Notes: generated from the sequence alone by a model not told the origin. Positions 23,279 through 33,294 are shown, counted from the stretch's first letter. The stretch: 64,000 nt of DNA from Bidens hawaiensis (GCA_021521415.1 JAIQDT010000295.1:620001-684000); one strand, 5' to 3'. Translations and numbers: made by a program.

Positions 23279-26200
23279 GTGCAGGTTGCTCTATATGATC
23301 CAAGATTCAACATGTGGATCATAGACTCAGGAGCTTCCAGGCACATGACTGGAAACATGAATCTCCTTTCAAGTGTCAGACAAATAAAAGGAGGTGCAGT
23401 TTCCTTTGCAGGAAATCAAGGAGGTTATATCACGGCCCAAGGAATGGTGTCTAATGGGCGAATTTCGTTTGAGAAAGTAAATTTCATCAAAGAGTTGGAG
23501 AACAACCTGTTGTCGATAAGTCAAATCTGCGACAAAGGTTTCAAAGTTATGTTTGACGACCGAGATTGCCACATCTTGCCTAAGGATTTCAACTTTCCTG
23601 AAGACAAGGTTTTAATGTCAGCTGCACGCCAGAGTGATCTTTACATTCTGGATATGGCTAAGGCAGGGTCAACGTCTCCAACGGCGACATGTTTCGTGTC
23701 CAAGGCATCCGAACGTGATACTGTCTTATGGCATAGACGGATGGGACACATAAATGTCAGGAACATGAACAAGCTTGTGCACCGCAGACTAGTTGAGGGA
23801 GTTAATCTGAGAAGTTTTCGTCTCCCTGATTCATGTGTGAAGTGCAAAGCCGGAAAGCAGATAAAAAGGTCCCACAAGTCTAAGAGTTTCCACTCAATTG
23901 ATATTCCGTTGGAACTCCTTCATATGGATCTTTTTGGCCCAATAAGCGTCAAAAGTATCTCTGGGCACTCATACTGTCTAGTGGTTACTGATGAATATTC
24001 TAGATTCTCTTGGGTGTTTTTCTTGAAAGTAAAATCAGAAACGTTTGGGTGTATACAACTGCTGGTTACAACTATTGAGTCTCAATACAATCTGAAGGTT
24101 CGAAGAATGCGGTCAGATAACGGTACAGAATTTAAAAATGCGAATGTTGAAAATTTCTGCAAAGAAAAGGGGATCGTTCAGGAGTTCAGTGCCCCATATG
24201 TTCCACAAATGAACGGGGTTGCTGAAAGGAAAAATCGTACGTTAATCGAGACAGCAAGAACAATGTTAGCCGACTCAGTGTTACCTGTTACGTTTTGGAG
24301 TGAGGCAATTGCCAACGCCTGTTTCACATTAAATCGGGTAGGCATCGTCAAGCGCCACGGCAAGACAAGTTTCGAGCTTCTTCAACGACGAAGGCCTAAC
24401 TTAGAGCACCTGGAACCATTCGGGGCTCTTTGCACGTTACTTAAAAGGCAAGTCGATAATAAGTTCGAGGAGAAGATCATCAACGGCTATTTTCTGGGTT
24501 ACAGCATACCTCTCAAAAGGGTCTTCAACAGAACAACAAAATTAGTTGAAGAATGGTACCATGTCGATGTTCAACGCTACACAGAACCAGCCAAGGGGAC
24601 AGGAGAAGACTGGTTGTTTGATTATGACAAACTGTTCAAGTCATTCAATCTGTATGAGATTGCTATTCAAATGATGTATGAGGCGCAAAATGCACCTCCT
24701 GATGAATCTTTGCAATCTTCAACTCATCCTGGTCCGTCATCATCTTCCTCCACAGAGTCTAGCGATCAAGTTCAAGAATCTTCCGAATCTGAATCTGAAG
24801 ATGAATCTCCAGCAGATGATGTACAATCGGCACCAACTCAGGTTACGTCACAACCTTCATCGTCAAATCAAGAAGTGCCGAATGCAGATCAGCCTCTAAC
24901 GTCTACTTCAGAGGCACCACAATCCGCTCCAGTTCCTGAGCCGAACTTAACTAACTTGGAACAAAATGTTGTCGTTTCTGACAATCCGGTTGTTAGGACT
25001 GAACGTGATCATCCACAAGACAACATTATAGGGGACTTTCAACAGGGTGTCAAAACTCGGCGACAGCTGAATTTTGGTCTCTACACAGAAATGATGGAGT
25101 CAGGATCAGTTGCTCTTAATGCCCATGAATGCTTCTTAGCACAAGAAGAACCACACAGCACCACCGATGCGCTGAAAGATTCCAACTGGGTCTCAGCCAT
25201 GCAAGAGGAATTATTGCAGTTTAAAAGACTTGGTGTGTGGAAGCTGGTGGATCTCCCCAAAGGACAGAAGAAAATTGGCACTAAGTGGGTACTAAAATGT
25301 AAACGTGACGATCGTGGAGTGATTGTTCGCAACAAAGCCCGCCTGGTGGTCCAAGGGTTTAGGCAAATCGAAGGCCTAGACTACAATGAGGTATATGCTC
25401 CGGTTGCTCGTTTGGAGGCAATCCGGATGTTCTTGGCGTATGCATCTTTCAAGAAATTCAAAGTATATCAAATGGACGTCAAGAGTGCCTTTTTGTACGG
25501 TCACATCGAAGAGACCGTATATGTGGCACAACCTCCAGGTTTTGAAGACCCATATCACAAGGACAAAGCCTATCTGCTCAACAAGGCTTTGTACGGTCTT
25601 CACCAAGCCCCGAGAGCTTGGTATAAAGAACTATCCAAACACCTTCTGAACAACGGGTTTAGAAGGGGAACCATTGACTGCACACTATTCTCAAAAGAAA
25701 AAGAAGGAGATCTAATTATGGTACAAGTGTACGTGGACGACATCATCTTCGGGTCCACGAATAAAACACTTTGTAAGGAGTTCGAACAAGTGATGAAAGA
25801 AAAATTTGAAATGAGCTCCATGGGTGAGATGAAGTTCTTCTTAGGACTTCAAGTTGATCAAAAAGATTCCGGTATCTTCATTCACCAGACAAAATACGTC
25901 AATGACATCTTGAAACGGTTTGAGATGTTGAGTTCTTCTTCACAGGGAACTCCTTTAGAGGTTAATCATGGGATTAATCCTGACGAGAAGGGTGAATTGA
26001 TCAATCCAACTCACTATAGAGGGATCATCGGATCTCTAATGTACCTGACTGCTTCTCGGCCAGACATAATGTTTGCTACGTGTCTCTGTGCACGTTACCA
26101 GTCAAAGCCGAAGGTCTCCCATCTGATTGCAGTCAAAAGAATTTTGCGTTATCTGAAGGGTACTCCAGATTGGGGTCTTTGGTATCCTCATGATGATAAC

Positions 26201-26698
26201 TTTGATCTACATGCGTACAGTGATTCGGACTATGGTGGTTGTAAACTCGATTACAAATCAACAACAGCAGGATGTCAGTTCTTTGGAAGTCGTTTAGTAA
26301 CGTGGCAATGCAAAAAGCAGACGTCAGTCTCCACTTCAACAGCTGAGGCGGAATATATTGCGGCTGCCAGTTGCTGTTCTCAAGTTATTTGGATTCAGCA
26401 ACAAATGCGTGACTACGGTATTGAATGTTCTACTACTCCCATATATATTGATAATTCTACTGCAATTTCAATTACCAAAAATCCGGTCCATTTTAGCAAA
26501 ACGAAGCACATCGAAATTCGATATCACTTCCTTCGTGATTGCTACGAAAAGAAGTTAATCGATGTGATAAAAATCCCCACTCAGGAACAACGCGCTGATC
26601 TCTTCACTAAAGCATTTGATAAACCACGGTTTTTATATTTACTAGAGATCAACGGCGTTAAACGTATATCAGATGATGTTCCTGAAGATATCATTTAA
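23279..26698 (+). CDS. pol: Copia Pol polyprotein (protease, integrase, RT, RNase H), inner copy
   Basis: The frame continues from gag after one TAA and 15 bases; the first codon shown is GTG, not ATG, so pol probably needs readthrough or another fusion mechanism. Domains in order: aspartic protease (DSGASRHM, about residue 16); GAG-pre-integrase (LWHRRMGHI, about 150); integrase core with the DD35E residues in HMDLFG, RSDNGTEF and GVAERKNRT; an acidic Ser-rich linker (about 475-580); reverse transcriptase with MDVKSAFLYG and the catalytic YVDD (about 820); RNase H with YSDSDYGG, STAEAEYIA and a final KHIEIRYHFLRD. The order protease-integrase-RT-RNase H is diagnostic of Ty1/copia. All catalytic motifs are present. 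The outer copy differs by one residue (Thr/Ala near 1060). Confidence 0.95.
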   Translation: MQVALYDPRFNMWIIDSGASRHMTGNMNLLSSVRQIKGGAVSFAGNQGGYITAQGMVSNGRISFEKVNFIKELENNLLSISQICDKGFKVMFDDRDCHILPKDFNFPEDKVLMSAARQSDLYILDMAKAGSTSPTATCFVSKASERDTVLWHRRMGHINVRNMNKLVHRRLVEGVNLRSFRLPDSCVKCKAGKQIKRSHKSKSFHSIDIPLELLHMDLFGPISVKSISGHSYCLVVTDEYSRFSWVFFLKVKSETFGCIQLLVTTIESQYNLKVRRMRSDNGTEFKNANVENFCKEKGIVQEFSAPYVPQMNGVAERKNRTLIETARTMLADSVLPVTFWSEAIANACFTLNRVGIVKRHGKTSFELLQRRRPNLEHLEPFGALCTLLKRQVDNKFEEKIINGYFLGYSIPLKRVFNRTTKLVEEWYHVDVQRYTEPAKGTGEDWLFDYDKLFKSFNLYEIAIQMMYEAQNAPPDESLQSSTHPGPSSSSSTESSDQVQESSESESEDESPADDVQSAPTQVTSQPSSSNQEVPNADQPLTSTSEAPQSAPVPEPNLTNLEQNVVVSDNPVVRTERDHPQDNIIGDFQQGVKTRRQLNFGLYTEMMESGSVALNAHECFLAQEEPHSTTDALKDSNWVSAMQEELLQFKRLGVWKLVDLPKGQKKIGTKWVLKCKRDDRGVIVRNKARLVVQGFRQIEGLDYNEVYAPVARLEAIRMFLAYASFKKFKVYQMDVKSAFLYGHIEETVYVAQPPGFEDPYHKDKAYLLNKALYGLHQAPRAWYKELSKHLLNNGFRRGTIDCTLFSKEKEGDLIMVQVYVDDIIFGSTNKTLCKEFEQVMKEKFEMSSMGEMKFFLGLQVDQKDSGIFIHQTKYVNDILKRFEMLSSSSQGTPLEVNHGINPDEKGELINPTHYRGIIGSLMYLTASRPDIMFATCLCARYQSKPKVSHLIAVKRILRYLKGTPDWGLWYPHDDNFDLHAYSDSDYGGCKLDYKSTTAGCQFFGSRLVTWQCKKQTSVSTSTAEAEYIAAASCCSQVIWIQQQMRDYGIECSTTPIYIDNSTAISITKNPVHFSKTKHIEIRYHFLRDCYEKKLIDVIKIPTQEQRADLFTKAFDKPRFLYLLEINGVKRISDDVPEDII

Positions 26699-26982
26699 AT
26701 TGTTTTCATTTTTTCTTTTCTTAAAAATTTGAAAAAGTCCAAAAAGATTTTGTTTTTTATAAATTCTAGGGGGAGAAAGGTTTCAAGAAAAACCAAAAAC
26801 AATATAAAATACAAAAACCCAAAAACATTAAAAAATTTCAAAATTTTGAGAAGTTGATCTTGTTCAAGAAAGGTGATAGTACACAGACGCTATCATACTG
26901 AGACATCAAAAAGATTTGTTATGTCTGTACAGCTTATTTTCATTTTTCAAATATTAAATTTTTATACATCACTATCGCTTAA

Positions 26983-27245
26983 AATTATGTCGGTTACCTC
27001 AGTTTGATGGACACATTTTCGGATGTGTGTTGGTCCTTACTTCTACTAGTAGATTATGAGGATAGCCATTAACCAGATGACTGAAAGTGATCGGGGCGGG
27101 TTTTGATGGGTCTTTATTCTTTCGCTGAAAAATAGTCGGTTATACTTAGTTAGAAGGACACATACTCGTATGTGGTCGGTCCAGTTGATCCATTGGATCT
27201 TCAGGATAGCCGTTTACCTGAAGACTTTGACTTGATCGGGGCGAA
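26983..27245 (+). repeat. Imperfect tandem duplication downstream of pol
   Basis: Two diverged units of about 110-130 bases (26983-27113 and 27133-27245) share the order TCGGTTA, GGACACAT, ATGTG, GGTCC, GATAGCC and TGATCGGGGCG. The first unit is the part displaced to 18620-18895. The region is non-coding. The regular order of conserved blocks suggests an RNA structure or cis element, but this is only inference. Confidence 0.6.
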
Positions 27246-27640
27246 ATAATTTAAACGTTATATGTTTTAAAAGACATTCATATATATTCAGAAAATGAGA
27301 AATTGATCCAACCTTGGAAAATGATAGATACACTGATTCTGTGTGCTTAACTAGTGAAGTTATTAGGCTTAAAAGGCTTTAGAACGGTCATTGTGTGTCA
27401 TGGTAGCTTTTTATGGTGCGTAAAAGTAGATGTGATACAAACTAAATCTACTCGATTTTACGTGGAAACTCCTTAAGAGTTTTGTATGTCTTCATATATA
27501 TCTTTCCGAATGATAGGCAGAAAAGCGATTACCCAGTCATACACGAGCCCATAAGTGTTCTGATTCCCGTAAAGATAGTGTGTGAAGAAACTGCAGTGAT
27601 CCAGATTCGGGACTTGCAATTGTTTACTACTCTGAAGTCT

Positions 27641-27645
<5 letters not shown>

Positions 27646-27693
<48 letters not shown>

Positions 27694-28110
27694 ACATTAT
27701 GAGTGATTGAAACATTCTAGAGTTAACAATGTCAAGACTTCTCAATCATGGAGTAAGAAAGAAAGAAAACGGGAAGCAGATGAAGACACTTACAACTTTA
27801 ATCAGACACTATGGGTCAAGGTCAATTCGGGGTGACTTGGGGAAAGCCAAATACGCTTTGAGAATAGATAGGAGGCATCATAATCTCTGAGTTGATACCC
27901 ACTTAAATTTTGAGACATAATTGAACCTAACTCGTATCACAGAAACGATGAAAACCATTTTAAGTTATTTACATGCTCACAACCTGTTTCTTTATGTCAT
28001 AATACAGCTAAACACGGATCTGTGTGACAGTCACGTAATTAGTATGATTCCTGTTCGGATCTTTCTCACAAAAAGAATATTCATTATGTCTTGTTTAACT
28101 TCGTTTATTC

Positions 28111-28161
<51 letters not shown>

Positions 28162-28263
28162 CAGTAGACAGTCATATACGTCTGTATGATTTCTTATTAT
28201 AGATCCTTCTCAACCAAAAATAATGTGTTTTAAAATTTTGTACAGTTGTTTATTTCAGTTTGA

Positions 28264-28314
<51 letters not shown>
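27646..28314 (+). repeat. Three long poly(A) tracts in the pol-ORF3 spacer
   Basis: Pure A runs lie at 27646-27691, 28113-28158 and 28269-28314, each 46 bases by my count. The outer copy has T runs of about 53, 46 and 45 bases at the matching places. No gene lies in 26699-28730 apart from short chance frames. Confidence 0.8.
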
Positions 28315-28320
<6 letters not shown>

Positions 28321-28735
28321 TTCTGAATTAATCTTTTTATTTTTATTTATTTTATTCTGCTTTAATGTTGATGAGAAATCATCGTGACAGGTAGTCTGAT
28401 CCCTGTCTGTTCCTACTAAATGTTTATCCAGTGTGTAGGAATGAAAGAAAACTTCATGCAGGTTGCTAAATGTTCATCTGTGCAACAGGCTGTGCATGAA
28501 AGAAAGAATGAAGTGACAAGAAAACCCAAAGATGTTTGAGCCTGATATTTTTCCATTTGTTACTAATGTATTATGATCTATATGTTCTGTAGGAACGAAG
28601 CTCTCAGGATTGGAAAATGTCTACGAAAACTAACCAAGTGTCAAAAGTTTATGTTTTCGTGCAGGTTCAAAGGCATCACGATCGATGGACGGGAAATAAG
28701 AAATTTAAAAATTTATTTTTCAAATGTTTTCCCTC

Positions 28736-28920
28736 ATTCGATCGAATAGGTTGCTATTCGAACGAATAACTCGATCGAATGAACAGATTCGATCGAATCA
28801 GTGGTTGAGGAATGTAAACAGTTGCGAAGAGACTCATTCGATCGAATAGAATCTCATTCGATCGAATGGTCCAAACGAACAAGTCCGTTCGATCGAATAA
28901 GTCCAAAAATAGTATAAATA
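28736..28920 (+). promoter_or_regulatory. Element A internal promoter: motif array and TATA box
   Basis: ATTCGATCGAAT-type motifs start at 28736, 28756, 28770, 28787, 28836, 28856 and 28887. TATAAATA follows at 28913-28920. Another copy sits just downstream at 28930. The arrangement copies that of the LTR U3 (motifs, then TATA). The following 126 bases have no ATG and end at a GTAAGT donor at 29047. This predicts a separate transcript for ORF3-ORF4. Confidence 0.6.
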
Positions 28921-29046
28921 TTCAAACTCATTCGATCGATCAGTTTTATTCGAAATATTTTACGGATTTTTGCTCTCAAATTGATTTTCCTCAAACCCTC
29001 TTTTTGATCCGATCATATTATTCGATTTTTCACGTAGATCACGAAA

Positions 29047-29412
29047 ATGTAAGTTTTACATGTTTTTAACCGTGTTTTGATCGAGTTCTTGATCGTTTAA
29101 GTTTTCCGGGTTCGGGTGTTCTTCATTTCTGGATTTTGCTTGAATGAGTCGAATCAGTTGATTCGATCGAACGAGTCTCTTGTTCGATCGAATGTGACTT
29201 ATTCGATCACTAGTTCGATCGAATCAGAAGTCAATGGGAAATTCTATCTCATTCGATTGTCTGTAATCGAACCAGATCTCATTCGATCGAATGAATAGCT
29301 CATCCGATCGAATGTGTTACTCGTTCGATCGAACCAGTCCAGAAAATTTGAAAAGTTTAAACGCATTCAGTCGTTTCGATATCTGTTTGTTCTAACACGT
29401 TTATGGTTACAG
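29047..29412 (+). other. Predicted 5'-leader intron before ORF3
   Basis: The donor AAAAT|GTAAGT is at 29047 and the acceptor GGTTACAG ends at about 29412, giving roughly 366 bases. Nine or so further TTCGATCGAA motifs lie inside (29155-29335). ATG of ORF3 comes 6 bases after the acceptor. Elements B and D have the same layout. Confidence 0.55.
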
Positions 29413-29418
29413 ATTTAA

Positions 29419-30996
29419 ATGGCTGAAGTTGCAGAAGTGGTTGTCCCGTACAAAACGTCCATCAAGCACAACATCGTGGCTTTTCTAGACGAAAAGTCGA
29501 GCCACGGGAAAGACTTTGCAACGGTGATAAAGTTTCTGAAGAGGTCGAGGATCTCTGGACCCATCTCTAGGATTATTGAGCCTATCATGTCTATCCAACA
29601 AGAATTTTGGAGAAATGCCACGCACGACAAATCAGTCGTGCCGTCGGTTATTCGCTCCACCGTTAGAGGGCATGCAATTGTTATATCTGCCCAGGTCATT
29701 CGAGAAGTCTGTGGATTTGAAGATGATGAATCAGACCCGACCTCCCTACATCCTGCTGCAACAAGAGGATGTTTCGCACGTATGAAGTATGACGGCGACC
29801 TCAATGCCGGTCTGCTTCATAAGGCCAACTTGTGCCCCGAGTTCAAATATTTGGCACACGTTGTGATGCACTGCTTGGGCCCTCAACGAACCAGCTTTGA
29901 CAAGCTGAGGGAAAGCATGCAGTTCACTGTAGCTGCTTTGGTGATGAACCGACCATACAACTTCTCTCAGATGACTTTCGGTCATATGGTCGAGAACATC
30001 ACGTTGAAGCAAGGGAAAAGTGAGAAGTTTCTACAGTTCCCACGGTTCGTGCAAATGATTGTCGATACTCAAGCACCAGGGTTACTGAAAGAAAACGAAG
30101 GTGATGTGGTGAAACTGGACCACATGAAGAATGAGACTCTCAACCGTCTAAAATCTTACAAAGAACGTCCAACCAGGCCACCACTCAAAAGATGCTTCGG
30201 GCATTTGGTGAATCCGTCTTACAGGGCCCCTCCTAAAAGGAAATGGAGAAATGATACCAGTGACTCAGACGTCGAAAACTTACCTTTGCAGGAATCAAGC
30301 GACGACTCTGACACTGAGGAGGTGGCGGTCCCTGAAGATACAAGGACCGAAGCTGAAAAGGAGGCTGATTCGTTTCTAAATGAAGAAGAGTTGGAAACTG
30401 GTGAGGAAGTCAGAGCCGTGGAAAATCCGGCCGACATAGATGTAGGAGAAGAAAGGCCTGCAAAGAGGCAAAAGAAGAAGGTTACTCGGAAGTATCGAAG
30501 CTTATTTCCCGATCAACCGCGTCCCTCAATGTTACCATCCGTCGGGACTTCTGCTGCTCCTCCTGCTCAACCAGCACAGCCACCAACACCGCAGTCAGCT
30601 CAACAACCTATTCCTCAAGCTCAACCTGAAATGGCCATACCTCAAAAGGTTGCATCCGAACTTGCTGATTTGCACAAGGCGATGATGAAGATGTTACTGT
30701 TCAAGGCAGAGCAAGAAGAACAGAATCGGCTCAGAGATGAGCAGATTGCTAAACTTCAAGCTGAGAACGAAATGCTCAGGCTTGAAAATAGTCAGTTAAA
30801 TGCTACTGTCGCTGAACAGGGATCTTCGATCAATGAACAAGGTTCTTTGATCACCGAGCTGAGAGAGTCAAATCTACGCCTTGAAGCAAGAGTGACTGAG
30901 CTGAAGGGTGATGTTCTTCGTCTGGAAGGTCCAACCAATGTCGATGTGGACACAGACGAACTGGACTCTTCTGATGATGGAGGTGAAGGTAGTTAA
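29419..30996 (+). CDS. Accessory protein ORF3 (first coding exon), inner copy
   Basis: This 525-residue frame belongs to an accessory family downstream of pol in SIRE-like elements of Asteraceae; its function is not known. Regions: globular N-terminal domain (about 1-265, with HNIVAFLD, FLKRSRI, QQEFWRNA, NLCPEFKYLAHVVMHCLG, FPRFVQMIVD); acidic stretch (about 274-345); basic cluster AKRQKKKVTRKYR (about 347-359), which looks like a nuclear localisation signal; Pro/Gln/Ala-rich stretch (about 372-412); coiled coil with heptad Leu (about 415-505, KLQAENEMLRLENSQL); acidic tail. There is no signal peptide or membrane helix, so it is not envelope-like. A GAAG|GTAGTT donor at 30988/30989, just before the stop, allows in-frame splicing to ORF4. 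The start follows an acceptor-like CAG by 6 bases. I read it as a possible nuclear regulator. Confidence 0.8.
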   Translation: MAEVAEVVVPYKTSIKHNIVAFLDEKSSHGKDFATVIKFLKRSRISGPISRIIEPIMSIQQEFWRNATHDKSVVPSVIRSTVRGHAIVISAQVIREVCGFEDDESDPTSLHPAATRGCFARMKYDGDLNAGLLHKANLCPEFKYLAHVVMHCLGPQRTSFDKLRESMQFTVAALVMNRPYNFSQMTFGHMVENITLKQGKSEKFLQFPRFVQMIVDTQAPGLLKENEGDVVKLDHMKNETLNRLKSYKERPTRPPLKRCFGHLVNPSYRAPPKRKWRNDTSDSDVENLPLQESSDDSDTEEVAVPEDTRTEAEKEADSFLNEEELETGEEVRAVENPADIDVGEERPAKRQKKKVTRKYRSLFPDQPRPSMLPSVGTSAAPPAQPAQPPTPQSAQQPIPQAQPEMAIPQKVASELADLHKAMMKMLLFKAEQEEQNRLRDEQIAKLQAENEMLRLENSQLNATVAEQGSSINEQGSLITELRESNLRLEARVTELKGDVLRLEGPTNVDVDTDELDSSDDGGEGS

Positions 30997-31160
30997 GAGT
31001 ATTTTGAGTGAATGTAGTAAGGACTTAAATGTTAAATCTTTTCAATTAATGATTTGTTTGTAAACCTAGTTTCATATGTAATGATATTGTATTTAATGTT
31101 TATGATATTACATATGTTTACTTAAATTTGTTGTTACTTTGTGTTTGTGTAATCAAACAG
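30989..31160 (+). other. Predicted 172-bp intron joining ORF3 to ORF4
   Basis: GTAGTT begins at 30989 and AATCAAACAG ends at 31160. Removing it leaves one base of a Gly codon before and two after, keeps frame and skips the ORF3 stop. The joined product would be about 938 residues. In element B the two halves are one uninterrupted region, which supports the fusion. The interval is AT-rich, as plant introns are. Confidence 0.65.
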
Positions 31161-32407
31161 GTGATGCTGATCCGTTTAATGTCCAACCGCTGCAATCAAA
31201 AACAGCAGCGGAATATTTCACGTTTTTACTGGACAATCCAGATGAGCAGCAATTCTTCGCAAGTGGAGACTTGGAAGAAGGTGAAATTTCTCACAATTTC
31301 ACAGAAGAAGAACTGGAACATATGTTTGAGCTATACAATGAAGAAACAGGCAAGTATCTGGCTTTGCCTTCAACAGAACAAACATCTTCTTCGGCTGCTA
31401 CACCTGACTCAACATCATCCACGGCCGCTGATCCCTCTCAATTCGATGAAGTCGAAATGGAAGACTTGACGCAGGAAGAATATCCAGAGTACTACACGTC
31501 TCAAACTGAAGATCTTCCTAACTCGGCAAGCTTCTTTCAAAATGTAACAGAGGAGGAAATACAGAAGAAGGCTGACGAAAGGTCAAACACAATGAAACAG
31601 CCTTCTGATGCAGATCAAGCCGATTTCGTTGAGAAAACTGAAGAGTGCAAGAAAGCTTTCAACGCTATTCTTGAGAAGATAAGGTCCAGACGACAAGCAA
31701 AGCCGACCATTCCTCACACAATGTCCTATAAGATGAAGGGTCGTAGAACTTCAGGTGAAATAATTGCTTGGGCGTGTCTGAAGGATCTTAATTGCATTGC
31801 TGTCAAGAGAGAAAAAGGGGTTGAGTACTTTCAACGTATCACTGACTTGAAGACTCTTCCTATTTTTGATCTAAACCGTCTTAACTATCTTGATATGCTT
31901 TATGCAAGTTCATCTCCATTTGCAACGTATTATCAGAGTGTATTGCGAATGGAATACAGCTCAAAATGGAAGATGATCACTCCACAAAGGCCAAAGAGAT
32001 ATACAAGTAAAAGGGAGATCGATCCGATCACCAACAGGCCAAAGATTGTTTTGAAGTACATGCCACCACTCACGATGAAGAAGATTCCTCTAAGAAAGAT
32101 GAAGCAGGACTTCTACAAAGCGTTCAGGCATTGGTACTATGACGGAAGACTGCATGAAGCAGTCATCGTGCTCAACGACAATGGAAATTGGAGCACAATT
32201 CGTATCTTTGATCCTATGTGGCTCACAAACTTGTCACGGGAGGACGTCTACACGCTGTACAAGACAGAGATTCTCTACGCCCCCGAAGACATGGAGCAAG
32301 CTTTAACGTATAGAAATGTCATTAGGATCTGCTTTGCCTATGACATACATGCAGGATCAAATTGGAAAGAGCAACAGAAGAAGTATGCACAAGAGACTGA
32401 AGCTTAA
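31161..32407 (+). CDS. Accessory protein ORF4 (second coding exon), inner copy
   Basis: The frame has no ATG at its start; it opens only from a TTG at 31139, so it is probably translated as the continuation of ORF3 after splicing. About 414 residues lie past the acceptor. The first half is acidic (EEGEISHNFTEEELEHMFEL, then a Ser/Thr-rich run). The second half is a compact domain of about 220 residues with LNCIAVKREKGVEYFQRI, MPPLTMKKIPLRKM, HWYYDGRLHEAVIVL, DPMWLTNL and a final NVIRICFAYDIHAG. Elements B and C carry the same domain (DPMWLVNL, DPMHLVNL). No catalytic signature is recognised. The mix of basic and aromatic residues would suit nucleic-acid or protein binding, but this is inference. 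Confidence 0.8.
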
Positions 32408-32755
32408 TTGTCATGTTTATTTTGTTTCTTGTTGTAATGAAAGGTTTAATCTTCTGGTTGTAATTGTTTTTGAGTTGAATGTAATTTGTTTTGGAACATT
32501 GTGATAGATTGTGCTTAAATGTTTATCTAAAGTTTCAATTGACAGCTTCTCAGGATATGCGGAACCTATGGTAAGTCTGACTGACTGGACCATTTGATCC
32601 TGAGAGAACTTCATGATGAAAGGAGTTCGTGGATGCAACATGCGCACCATTAGCTTTGAGAAAAGAGAGAGTGAGATAACTCCAAGGGGGAGTTACGATC
32701 GAGCAAGAGAACTCGATTGATTGTAAGTAAATAGAACTGGCTCCAAGGGGGAGTT

Positions 32756-32948
32756 TGTTAGGACATGAAATGTCATGTGTATGTCCCCAGTTCTATCAGG
32801 ATGGTTCGATATGAAGATAACGATCGTGAAACTAAGTTAACGGACTGAAAATGTCAAAAGAAACTGATTCGATCGAATCAGTGACTGATTCGATCGAACC
32901 AGGTCTCGTTCGATCGAATGAGAGACTCATTCGATCGAACCAGTTTTC
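32756..32948 (+). repeat. Inner-copy 3' LTR, first 193 bases only
   Basis: A polypurine tract (CCAAGGGGGAGTT, 32743-32755) leads into TGTTAGGACATG at 32756. The LTR matches the full copies through the four motifs. It breaks off just before the TATA box at CAGTTTTC and continues as the reverse complement of ORF4 (base 31345 backwards). LTR and ORF4 share TTTC at the join. Confidence 0.85.
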
Positions 32949-33130
32949 TTCATTGTATAGCTCAAACATATGTTCCAGTTCTTCTTCTGTGAAATTGTGA
33001 GAAATTTCACCTTCTTCCAAGTCTCCACTTGCGAAGAATTGCTGCTCATCTGGATTGTCCAGTAAAAACGTGAAATATTCCGCTGCTGTTTTTGATTGCA
33101 GCGGTTGGACATTAAACGGATCAGCATCAC
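32949..33130 (-). pseudogene. Outer-copy ORF4, N-terminal part
   Basis: Reading leftward on the minus strand, this is ORF4 from its splice acceptor to about FELYNEE. It then runs into the inner copy's reversed LTR, and the frame soon stops. Its missing remainder is at 17997-18613, on the far side of the inner copy. The predicted 172-bp intron lies at 33131-33302. Confidence 0.8.
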
Positions 33131-33294
33131 CTGTTTGATTACACAAACACAAAGTAACAACAAATTTAAGTAAACATATGTAATATCATAAACATTAAAT
33201 ACAATATCATTACATATGAAACTAGGTTTACAAACAAATCATTAATTGAAAAGATTTAACATTTAAGTCCTTACTACATTCACTCAAAATACTC

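Larger units (their letters stand above)
18896..32948 (+). mobile_element. Inner plus-strand copy of element A
   Basis: This is a nearly complete element: LTR lacking its first 15 bases, altered primer-binding site, gag, pol, spacer, internal promoter, ORF3, ORF4, PPT and the first 193 bases of the 3' LTR. Neither end is a proper TG/CA terminus and no target duplication surrounds it, so it did not arrive by normal nested integration. It is the more intact copy at the coding level: gag is uninterrupted here and broken in the outer copy. Confidence 0.85.

Noticed and set aside
29419..32407. Accessory ORF3/ORF4 as an envelope-like gene, as sometimes proposed for SIRE-type elements
   Set aside because: I see no signal peptide, no membrane helix and no furin-type site. 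The composition (acidic, basic cluster, coiled coil) fits an intracellular, possibly nuclear protein.
18896..32948. Inner copy as an ordinary nested insertion of a second element
   Set aside because: Both LTRs are cut inside, there is no target duplication, and outer sequence is missing or displaced at the junctions. A normal insertion would leave TG...CA ends and a 5-bp duplication.
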